A program made the translations under genes and the position numbers. A stretch of DNA of 56,086 nt from Coriobacteriia bacterium. Lineage in GTDB: Bacteria; Actinomycetota; Coriobacteriia; Coriobacteriales; Eggerthellaceae. Shown here piece after piece: positions 19,608-27,696 of this stretch. The notes beneath the pieces were generated by a model. That model searched no databases. It was given only the letters and a program-made list of their open reading frames with translations, and was not told where the DNA came from. The DNA lies in assembly GCA_030536315.1 (NCBI GenBank), contig JAUNQF010000007.1, forward strand, positions 1-56,086, read 5' to 3'. The number at the start of each line of letters is the position of its first letter. Within the stretch, counting starts at the first letter, position 1.

Positions 19608-21041
19608 ATGACAAAAAAAGAAAATAGCAACAAGAATGTTACGTGAATAACCGTCGCATTGATTTGTTTTTGTACGGTTTGAAACTTTAACGTAATTCAA
19701 AATGCTTATTACTACCTTGGGCAATCACATTCAATTTCGGTCATGCTTGTTGTGTTTGTCTTGTATTTTTTGCCGTATGCATTAATCGTTGGCGAGCTTG
19801 GATCTGTTTTTAAAAAAGCCGAAGGCGGCTTATCCGGGTGAGTTAAAAAGACAATTGGACCTAATAGCTCGTATTTTGTAGGCTGGATCAGCTGGGTTGT
19901 TCTACTTCCATATTTATCTCAGCGCCCAATTAATATGATTGTGTCTGTTAACTGGATTTTGTATCAAGGACCAGATGTTAGTTCAGTAGATCCAGTTTTG
20001 TTTCAAGTCGTTGCTACTTTAATTTTCCTAACAATTTGAGCTTTTGCGTTTAGAGGTTTTAAAGTAGTTCATATTTTGTCTAACATTGGTGGCATGTCAA
20101 TGATTGTTTTTGCGATGATTTTTATTGCGCTGACTTTTGTTGCTCCGGCTTTCAATGTGGATCCTACAAATGTTAAAAGCTATGCCATTGATATGACGCC
20201 ATCGAGCTTTTTGCCAGCAGACATGGGCGTCATTGCCTCGCTTTCGATTTTGATTTTTGCATGCGCCGGTGTTGAGCAAGTAGGTCCTTACATCACAAGA
20301 ATGAAAAATGCTGCGAAAGATTTCCCTAAAGGAATTATCTCCATCGTTGTATTTATTATCGTTATTAACATCCTTGGTGTTTTGGCAATGTGTGTTATGT
20401 TTGGTCCAAACGGCGAAGAGATGGGCACGGACTTTATCACTAACGGACAGTTTATTGCCTTCCAAAAGCTTGGAATGTTTTTTGGATTAGGCAATACGCT
20501 CATGTATATTTTCGCTGCTCTTCGTTTTGTAAGCGAAGTTGCACTTACGATGATTATTATCGATGCTCCTATCAGGATGCTTGTTGAGTCTTCTGACGAG
20601 CGCTACTTTCCAAGAAAAAGCTTGAAGCAAAACAAATATGGCACTTATCCTGTTTGGCTTCTTGTCGAAGGAATTCTCGTTACCATAATTTGTCTATTGC
20701 CAATCCTTGGAATCAATAACGTAGACGAACTTATTCGTTGGATGCTTGAGGTTAACTCCATCTGCAGTCCAATTATCAACCTTTGCGCGTTTCTTGCGTT
20801 CATGTTCTTGAAAGCAGGCTTTAAGAAGATTAAGCCTTCGGGGGATAGTTTTATCTTTGTAAAGAATAAGAAGCTTGGATTTTTCGTTGGGCTTTGGTGC
20901 TTTATGATAACTTCATCGTCTATCATAATGCAGATCATTGACCCAAACATTTTCATCTGCCTAACGAAGGCACTTATCCCAATTTGTTTGCTAGCACTTG
21001 GACTTATCGTCCCATTCCTAGCAAAAGTTTTTAATAAATAG
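19608..21041 (+). CDS. APC-family amino acid permease (four in-frame TGA)
   Basis: A 477-residue, about 12-helix amino acid/polyamine permease. The motif LPYALIVGELGSVFKKAEGG in helices 2-3 is typical of glutamate:GABA antiporter-like APC members, as is a conserved GVEQVGPYI-type segment in the middle. TGA at 19644, 19680, 19839 and 20037 all fall in the first third; without them only the C-terminal 321 residues would be called. It follows iolB by five bases and may be cotranscribed. Its relation to inositol use is unclear, and glutamate or another amino acid is the likelier substrate. It ends with TAG. Confidence 0.85.
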
Positions 21042-21044
21042 AGG

Positions 21045-21261
21045 GAAGAATTTTGGATAACCTATTTTTTCCAAGAGCTAATTCCTAATTAATTTTGCTC
21101 CGTTTAGCTATGGAATGCAAAGTCGTCCAAACCATTTTGGCTGCACTCACCATCTTCCCCTATCTATTTACCAAACCATTACAGTGGCTTTCGCACACTA
21201 CGCAAAATTATAGCCAGTCAGGAATCAGCTAATTACAAAAATAGGTCATCCAAAATTCTTC
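21045..21261. repeat. 217-bp inverted-repeat element (MITE-like)
   Basis: Arms at 21045-21069 and 21237-21261 are inverted copies matching at 24 of 25 bases. Similarity continues inward for about 20 more bases (AGCTAATTCCTAA against AGCTGATTCCTGA) and then as ATTTTGC. The unique centre holds CCAAACCATT twice in direct orientation (21127-21136 and 21171-21180). No coding capacity is seen. It sits between the APC permease and the restriction-modification genes, immediately after the permease stop. A miniature inverted-repeat transposable element or a large hairpin are the main options. No convincing target-site duplication was found. Confidence 0.6.
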
Positions 21262-21324
21262 ACTTTTATTACAAACTTAAGTAGCTATAATGGTGCATTA
21301 ACGAAATAACTGGTAAAAACGTGT

Positions 21325-21343
21325 AATTTTTAAGTTAAAAATT
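21325..21343. promoter_or_regulatory. Perfect 19-base palindrome upstream of the methylase
   Basis: AATTTTTAA (21325-21333), a central G, then TTAAAAATT (21335-21343). It lies between the candidate -10 at 21286 and the methylase start, about 67 bases upstream of the ATG. It could be an operator at which the methylase or another protein controls expression of the restriction-modification operon, or an AT-rich terminator stem. No controller-protein gene is present nearby. Confidence 0.4.
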
Positions 21344-21410
21344 GTCATTTATTGTGTATTATACAAATGTCAATAAAATATGTTTGTTCTTTATGAGAGA
21401 AAGAAGAAAT

Positions 21411-22406
21411 ATGAAACTTTTATCATTATTTTCAGGATGTGGTGGTTTAGATCTAGGCTTTGAACAGGCAGGATTTAAAATTGCTGTCGCTAATGAATTT
21501 GATAAAAGCATTTGAAAAACTTTTGAGATTAACCATCCAGAAACGGTACTAATTAAAGGTGATATTAGAAATATTTTAGAAACTTCATTTCCAAAAGATG
21601 TCGACGGAATAATAGGTGGTCCTCCTTGTCAAAGTTGATCTGAAGCCGGCTCGCATAGGGGAATATCTGACGAAAGAGGTAAGCTTTTTCACGACTATAT
21701 TAGAGTTCTTAACGCCATAAAACCAAAGTTTTTTCTAGCTGAAAATGTTCGCGGAATGCTGTCGTGCAAGCATTCAGAAGCTGTTAACAATATTATAGAG
21801 CTTTTTAAAGAAAGTGGTTATGACCTTCATATTAATGTAGTAAACGCTAAAGATTATGGTGTTGCCCAAGAAAGAAAACGTGTTTTTTATATTGGGTTCA
21901 GGAAAGATATTAATGTTGATTTTCAGTTTCCAACTGGTTCAACTTCATCTGACGAGGACAAAATTACAATTAGAGATGTAATACAGGACCTTCAAGAAAC
22001 AGTAATGGCAGCTTCAGAAAATAACAAACATAATCCCAAGGCGATAAACAATAACGAGTATTTTGTCGGGAGTTATTCTCCAATGTTTATGAGCCGAAAT
22101 AGAGTTAAGGACTGAGACGAGCAAGCATATACTATTCAAGCCTCCGGAAGGCAGTGTCAACTTCATCCACAGGCACCAAAAATGCAGAAGAAAAAGCCTG
22201 ACGAATATATTTTTGTACCTGGCAAAGAAAAACTATATAGAAGACTAAGCGTTCGAGAAATAGCAAGAATTCAAGGATTCCCTGATACCTTTAAATTTGT
22301 CTATAATGACATCAATGATGCGTATAAAATGATCGGCAATGCCGTGCCGGTCAATCTCGCTTATGAGGTTGCATTATCTATAAAAAAAGCATTAGAGGTA
22401 GCTTAA
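21411..22406 (+). CDS. DNA (cytosine-5) methyltransferase (three in-frame TGA)
   Basis: A 331-residue C5 cytosine methylase. Motif I is [16 protein letters not shown], motif IV is GGPPCQSWSEAG with the catalytic C73, motif VI is ENVRGM, and motif VIII is the [12 protein letters not shown] segment. Target-domain sequence includes [16 protein letters not shown], and motif X is [17 protein letters not shown] at 21513, 21636 and 22113 are Trp; no TGG occurs. The neighbour is a HaeIII-family endonuclease, so the expected target is GGCC. ATG 21411 was chosen; an in-frame ATG at 21393 would add six residues. It ends with TAA one base before the endonuclease. Confidence 0.92.
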
Positions 22407-22407
22407 G

Positions 22408-23361
22408 ATGGCCAAGAATAATGTAGATAACGGAAGAGCTTTTGAGTATGCGTTTATTGAAAACCTCAATTTAGAGATTTCCAAATCAAGGACATCTTCA
22501 ATAATCAATAATTCGTCTTACTATACGTCAAAATGCTCTTTTGAGTCTTTAGACAATAATATTAGCGACAATCTTGTAAAGGCATCCAAAGCTGCCATTC
22601 CAACAATATTGGAACTTGAGCCTATGATTTTAAAAGACGATAAAGAAGATTTGCATTTAAGGATTCAATCAGATGAGCAGGGTGAGATCGGCGACGTTAG
22701 AGATATTGTTGTGGACAAAAGCAGCATAGGTTGAGAAGTCGGATTAAGCATGAAACATAATCATTTTGCAGTTAAACATAGTAGATTAAGTTCAAAAATT
22801 GATTTTGCAGAAAAATGATTTGGTAAAAAATGCTCTGATATTTACTGAAAAGAAGTTAGACCAATATTCTCAAATCTCGAGAAACTAAAAGAAAAAAACA
22901 TGAAATGGTCTGATTTGGAAAACAAAGAAGATGACGTATATGTACCTTTACTTAAGTCATTTTTAAAAGAGCTATCATTTCAGTATGAAGCAGACAGTTC
23001 TATCCCAGGAAAGCTTGTTGAGTATTTACTGGGTAAGTACGATTTTTATAAGGTTGTTGGCGTTGATTCTAACGAAAGAACCGAGATACAAGTTTTTAAT
23101 ATTCATGGTACATTAAATAAACAAGCAAGCAAATCATCAAAATCTATAAGGATTGGTGTTGCAAAATTGCCGACTCGCATCATTAATATTGGATTTAAGC
23201 CAAGCTCAAAGAATACTGTTGAACTATATTTGGATAATGGTTGGCAGTTTACATTTAGGATACACAACGCAGCTACCAAGGTGGAGTCTAGTTTAAAATT
23301 TGACATACAAATCGTTGGTGCACCAACAACAATTGAAACTATTAATTGTCGTTGAAGATAA
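22408..23361 (+). CDS. HaeIII-family type II restriction endonuclease (four in-frame TGA)
   Basis: A 317-residue protein resembling the HaeIII restriction endonuclease family. The recognisable order is NGRAFEYAF at the N-terminus, GEIGDVRDIVV, SMKHNHFAVKHSRLSSKIDFA, KLVEYLLGKYDFYKVVG, LPTRIINIG and NGWQFTFRIHNAATKVESSLKFDI. Prediction: cleavage of GGCC, protected by the methylase upstream. TGA at 22732, 22816, 22846 and 23353 are in frame. The last lies two codons before TAA (CRWR), so the protein ends either there or at the old stop. Two Trp use TGG. Codon and word usage differ from the rest of the window, suggesting recent acquisition. Confidence 0.88.
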
Positions 23362-23377
23362 TTTTCGAAGCACAATA

Positions 23378-24637
23378 TTAGCTGTCGGAGTCAATAATCA
23401 CAGGGAGGGTGGCGCCGCCGAATGGCATTGCAATAACGTTTGCGTTATCGCCATACTTCTTTAGCGCATCATTAAATGCTTCTTGTGCAGAAGCTTTTGG
23501 ATTTAAGAATAGGCTTCTAACAAAATCGTCGTCCATTTCAGATACAAGGTCTATATTAGCGAAGTCGAGGACCATCGCGATGGCCGCAGCCTTGTGGCCA
23601 CCCAACTCGAAGTCGGATTTGACTCGTTGAATAAGATCTTTCGGTTCATTGGCGTCCATAAATCATTGCTCAAACTTAGCGCTTCCGAGACCTTCGTTGC
23701 AAGCGCCAATTACGATAATTGTTCCACCATCTTTAACAGCATATTTTGCGTTTTCTAAGGCTTTCTGTGTTTGATAAAGGTTCGCGTCCTTAGGAGCACC
23801 GCCTTGTGAGACAAGAACAATATCAGCTTTTTCTGGAATAGGGCATCTGTACATTTTGTCCAAATATTCGACAGCGCATTTATGCGCTTCGAATACGTCT
23901 CCTGCAGAACCAAATACAATATTTTTATGCTCATCAAGTACAACGTTCACGATAAAGTCTAAGCCGAGCTTAGAGCCAGCTTCGTTAATGTCGTCTCGAA
24001 CAGGGTTGCCATCCATATTCCCGGCAACTGCTTTTGGATGTGTCATCATTGAGTGGTTTGCTTGAATTGCTAATGGGGTAGAAACACCTGGCATTAAGGC
24101 TTTGTACCCGCCAGAATATCCAGCGAAATAGTGGAATTCTACATTGCCAAGGGCTATTCTAAAGTCTGCATCTACAACACGTTTGTCAAAATCAATCGGA
24201 GTTCCTTGCTTGGTTTTGCCAAGAGAAACGCAATTATTTACATCACTGTCTACAACAGTAACTTCATTGAAGCAACGATCACCAACAAGATGCTTTTTTT
24301 CTTCTTCTGTATGCTCTCTGTGCGAGCCTAAAGCGAGCACAATAACAATGTTTTGCGCCTCTGCGCCAGCTCTATATAATTCATCAAGCAAACTTGGCAT
24401 TATATCCCAAGAAGGTAACGGACGTGAAATGTCACTCGTGATAATAGCGATTTTCTTGCCAGAAAGATCATATTCAGAAAGTCGCTTCGCGCCAATAGGA
24501 TTTTGCAAGGCAAAATCTACAGCATCTACACCGGTTTGTTCATGACTGATTGGATTGCTATGCAATTCAGCAATGAGGTTCCCATCGGGAACCTCAACTG
24601 TTTGAATAGTATTTCCGTAACCAAAGTCTAGTTTCAT
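23378..24637 (-). CDS. larA: LarA family nickel-dependent racemase (one in-frame TGA)
   Basis: A 419-residue LarA-family protein. SDISRPLP and LALGSHR supply N-terminal active-site residues, including the His after GS. EFHYFAGYSGGYKALMPG contains the Lys that binds the nickel-pincer nucleotide in lactate racemase. QGGAPKDANLYQTQKALENA is the C-terminal signature. TGA at plus-strand 23660-23662 (FEQWFMDA) is Trp. The family racemises lactate or other 2-hydroxy acids and needs LarB/LarC/LarE to make its cofactor; those are not in the window. The start overlaps the pgk stop by one base, so it is coupled to archaeal-type pgk. The substrate is uncertain. Confidence 0.85.
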
Positions 24638-25896
24638 TATTTGTCATTACCGAAAGTTTTAGTTGCATAGCGCAAAGCACTAACAACAGGGAGCTCATCT
24701 CCAGTAAGGAAACGGATGAGAGCTCCGCCGCCTGTGCATACATAACCAAGTTTGTCAGTAATATTGTACTTCTTGGCAGCTGTTACGCTGTCGCCTCCGC
24801 CAACTACAGTATGAGCCGAAGTCTCGGCCATGGCTTCGTAGATTGCTTTTGAGCCAGTTTCAGAGACTGCTTCTTCGAAGACACCCATAGGCCCGTTAGC
24901 AAACACAGTTTGCGAATTCATAATAACATCAACGAAGTTCTCTATGGTCTTGTCACCAATATCAACAACATCTTTATCATCAGGAATATTGTCTAAGTCA
25001 ACAACAATTCGTTTGTCGCCTTCAACATAAGCAACATCCACTGGAGCAATAATCTTATCACCATATTTCTCAAGATGCTTTTTAGCAACATCAATATACT
25101 CAGTAAAGCCTTTCTTATCAATGAAGTCAAGATTAGACTTGCCGATATTGATCCCTTTAGCAGCTAAAACAACTTGTCCAGCAAGTCCGCCTGTGACAAC
25201 TTTATCAGCTGTACCATTGCCAAGAACAGTGTCCATCATAATGAAGGCGTCAGCAATTTTAGCTCCTCCAAGTACAAAAGTGCAAGGACGAGCAGGATTG
25301 CTCATAAGCTCAGAGATTACAACATATTCTTTTTCAAAAAGACGACCCATTGCGCTTGGAAGTTTATGTTCAAAACCGCATAGGGAGGGTTGATTACGAT
25401 GTGCAGCCGCAAAAGCGTCACATACATAAAGGTCAGCGAGCGGAGCAAGCTTTCTTACCAAATAGGTTTCCGCTTGCTCTTCTTGAGAAAGACCAAGTTT
25501 ATTTTCGAAAAGTGTCATTTCTTCAGACATATAACGAACATTGTCCATAAGAATAATTTCGCCGTTCTTCAAGTTCTTGATTTGTTCTTGTGCATAAGGC
25601 CCGCAAACATCGTCAATCCAGCGAACTTCTTTACCCAAAAGTTCGGTTAGAACTTTAGCATGTGGGCGAGTGCAGTAGAAGTTTTTGTATTCGATGTCGC
25701 TTCCTTGATGACATAAAACAACAAGCTTAGCACCTTTGTCAGAAATTTCTTTTAGTGTTGGAGCGCAAGCTTCGATTCTATGAGTGCTGTTAAGCGAATC
25801 AGTTTCGCGGTTGACGGGCTGATTCATGTCAACACGACAAAGAACAGTTTTGCCTTCTAAATTAAAATCGTCCAAATCATTGATTTCGAATTTCAT
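24637..25896 (-). CDS. pgk: Phosphoglycerate kinase, archaeal type
   Basis: A 419-residue phosphoglycerate kinase. CRVDMNQPVN, STHRIEA, VVLCHQGSDIEYKNF and MDNVRYMSEE follow the archaeal PGK pattern; bacterial enzymes have RVDFNVP, DTRI and SHLGRP. NGPMGVFE and GGGDSVTAA near the C-terminus bind the nucleotide. It makes ATP and 3-phosphoglycerate from 1,3-bisphosphoglycerate. The gene follows an archaeal-type GAPDH gene by eight bases, and together they cover the two linked steps of lower glycolysis. The only visible Trp (RWIDDVC) is TGG. It is coupled to larA by a one-base overlap. Confidence 0.93.
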   Translation of the reverse strand: MKFEINDLDDFNLEGKTVLCRVDMNQPVNRETDSLNSTHRIEACAPTLKEISDKGAKLVVLCHQGSDIEYKNFYCTRPHAKVLTELLGKEVRWIDDVCGPYAQEQIKNLKNGEIILMDNVRYMSEEMTLFENKLGLSQEEQAETYLVRKLAPLADLYVCDAFAAAHRNQPSLCGFEHKLPSAMGRLFEKEYVVISELMSNPARPCTFVLGGAKIADAFIMMDTVLGNGTADKVVTGGLAGQVVLAAKGINIGKSNLDFIDKKGFTEYIDVAKKHLEKYGDKIIAPVDVAYVEGDKRIVVDLDNIPDDKDVVDIGDKTIENFVDVIMNSQTVFANGPMGVFEEAVSETGSKAIYEAMAETSAHTVVGGGDSVTAAKKYNITDKLGYVCTGGGALIRFLTGDELPVVSALRYATKTFGNDK

Positions 25897-25904
25897 AATT
25901 CTCC

Positions 25905-26954
25905 TTATTTAAATGCGCCAATGTTGAGGCATTTGTTGGTAGCAGCTGTGCCTTCTTCGCGAGTAGTTTGCATTCCTGTGCAAGCACGAACAGCATCCAT
26001 GGTCTCAGGAATTGTTACAGATTCTTGAGGAATGTTGATTGCGAACATTAGGTCATCGCCACTTTCAACAATGCTGTCTTCCCAAAGACCAATCTCATAC
26101 ATGTCACCACGGCGATTGCCAAGATCACGTGCATATTTAAATAGGGAAGCATTTCCTTTGAAGCCTTCGTCGATATTAACCACTCGAATACGTGGGTGAG
26201 CCTGGAAAGCAGCAAGTGCTTTATCAGCAGGAATCTTTTTACCGTCTTTACCACGAACAACGCAAGTGATGATGTGTCCGTGAGTAACAGGTGTGTGGAT
26301 TAATATACCAGTTGCATCAACATGAGGCATAATTGTCATAAGATCAATCGCCTGGTGATTTGGAGCCTTGTCCATCTCAAGCGCATTGGTAAGTCCACGA
26401 TGATAATCACCTGGGTCAGCAACACGACGAACAATTGTGATAGCAGCTTTCTCAACTCCGAATTCACGGTCTAAGCAATCAACAGCACGAATTAGACCTG
26501 TTGTATTGCAAGATGTAAGTTTCAAGTAATTTTGACCAACACCTTTTTCAAAGTTTGCGTAACCATGGAAGAATACATCAGCAACTTCGTTCTTTTCTCC
26601 ACCTTGGAAAATTGCTTTTACTCCCAATGGTTCATAATATTTTTCTTTATTAGAAGCACCAACGCCGCCTGGAGAAGAATCCAACATAACGTCAACTTCT
26701 TTGCAAAGCTCTTCGAAAGTTCCAGCAACTGGAATTCCTTTTGCGTCGAAAGCTTTTTTATCTGCGCCTTCGACAAGGTATAGTTTGTATTCAACACCGT
26801 TAGCACCAATCATGTCTTTTTCGCGAAGTGCCTGAAGTGCCAAAGTAGGGGCTAAGTCAGCAATTCCAACTAGCTCCATGTCGTCTTGTTGAGCAACGCC
26901 ATCAGCAAGACGCATTCCGATAGTGCCGTATCCGGCAACACCTACTTTAATCAT
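25905..26954 (-). CDS. gap2: Glyceraldehyde-3-phosphate dehydrogenase, archaeal (type II) family
   Basis: A 349-residue dehydrogenase. VGVAGYGTIGMRLADGV at the N-terminus, LDSSPGGVGASN, FQGGEKNEVADVFFHGYANF and the catalytic LTSCNTTGLIR (C149) match the type II (archaeal) GAPDH family. The bacterial/eukaryotic SCTTN type is not matched. It oxidises glyceraldehyde 3-phosphate to 1,3-bisphosphoglycerate with NAD(P)+. A strong AGGAGG precedes the ATG. It starts 26 bases after the metallo-hydrolase stop, so they may share an mRNA. Trp is TGG (GLWEDS). A phylogeny would show whether it came from archaea or from bacteria that already carried this type. Confidence 0.93.
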   Translation of the reverse strand: MIKVGVAGYGTIGMRLADGVAQQDDMELVGIADLAPTLALQALREKDMIGANGVEYKLYLVEGADKKAFDAKGIPVAGTFEELCKEVDVMLDSSPGGVGASNKEKYYEPLGVKAIFQGGEKNEVADVFFHGYANFEKGVGQNYLKLTSCNTTGLIRAVDCLDREFGVEKAAITIVRRVADPGDYHRGLTNALEMDKAPNHQAIDLMTIMPHVDATGILIHTPVTHGHIITCVVRGKDGKKIPADKALAAFQAHPRIRVVNIDEGFKGNASLFKYARDLGNRRGDMYEIGLWEDSIVESGDDLMFAINIPQESVTIPETMDAVRACTGMQTTREEGTAATNKCLNIGAFK

Positions 26955-26980
26955 TTTTCCTCCTTAGATTTATAGCTTGT

Positions 26981-27610
26981 TTATTGTAGCATAAAATTTC
27001 TTTCATGCTCTATCGTTGTTAATTGGTCATGTCCTGGTAGAACTAATGTGTTATCTGGAAGTTCGGCAAGCTTCGCAAGTGAATTGCGCATGTCAACTTC
27101 GTTTCCGTCTTGGAAATCTGTTCTGCCGCATGAACATCTAAATAAGACATCGCCGCAAATTAGAACTGGGTTTTCTCCACAGTCTTCGCTGAAAAAACAA
27201 ATACTTCCTGGTGTATGACCTGGAGTTTCGATAACTTTTCAAGAGGTAGACCCGATTGGGACAGTGTCTCCATCTTTTAATTTTGTATCAATTTTGCACG
27301 AGTCAGTTTTTCTATAAAGTGGAGCTTTTTCCGTGTCTTCGATGAATGGAGCATCTTTCTCCGAAGCAAAGGTTTTAGCGGAAGTTGCAGCTTGAACTTC
27401 GGCAAGTGCTCGGACGTGATCTCAATGATAGTGGGTTAGAAGTATCTTGTCCAATTTGTTGCTTATCATCTCAAGGATTTGGCCTGCATTGCAAGCAGGA
27501 TCCACCAGAGCTTTTTCGCCTTCGCTTTCAAGGACAAAGACATTGTTTCCAAGCATGCCAAGTTGAGCAACGCTAATTTTTATTTTTTCTGATTCATAAA
27601 TTATTTCCAT
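26981..27610 (-). CDS. Metallo-beta-lactamase fold hydrolase, GloB-like (two in-frame TGA)
   Basis: A 209-residue MBL-fold hydrolase of the glyoxalase II-like group. The zinc motif LLTHYHWDHV (H60, H62, D64, H65) contains a TGA-encoded Trp (plus-strand 27422-27424). ETPGHTPGSICFF, CGDVLFRCSCGRTDF and LPGHDQLTTI provide the later metal ligands. A second TGA is at 27239-27241 (STSWKVIET). Members hydrolyse thioesters such as hydroxyacyl-thiols; the substrate is unknown. It lies 26 bases upstream of the archaeal-type GAPDH gene on the same strand and is divergent from feoAB. Confidence 0.86.
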
Positions 27611-27644
27611 GTTTGTTCTTTCTTAATAAAAAATATAAATTTAT

Positions 27645-27672
27645 TTGACAAAGTGTTATTATACTCGATAAA
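27645..27672 (+). promoter_or_regulatory. Candidate promoter of feoAB
   Basis: A consensus -35 TTGACA (27645-27650) is followed after 16 bases by GATAAA (27667-27672), a weak -10 box. It lies in the 86-base AT-rich gap divergent from the metallo-hydrolase gene. TATACT at 27660-27665 is closer to consensus but is too near the -35. No Fur-like operator was recognised. Confidence 0.4.
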
Positions 27673-27696
27673 TAGAACAAAGAGTAGTTATTTAAG

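Larger units (their letters stand above)
21042..21410. other. Intergenic region before the restriction-modification genes
   Basis: This 369-base gap is the only gene-free stretch over 300 bases. It holds the inverted-repeat element (21045-21261), a TATAAT at 21286-21291, a 19-base palindrome at 21325-21343 and an AT-rich leader ending in a purine-rich stretch before the methylase ATG. No tRNA or small ORF was recognised. It contains no CGAAG/CTTCG pentamer. Confidence 0.6.

Noticed and set aside
21042-21410. A tRNA gene serving as an integration site beside the restriction-modification island
   Set aside because: No cloverleaf, TTCRA loop or CCA end could be found; the symmetry there is the long inverted repeat.
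22408-23361. Host avoidance of GGCC as proof of an active HaeIII-type system
   Set aside because: GGCC sites are easily found in the window (for example near 76 and 2214), and depletion is not expected if the sites are methylated.
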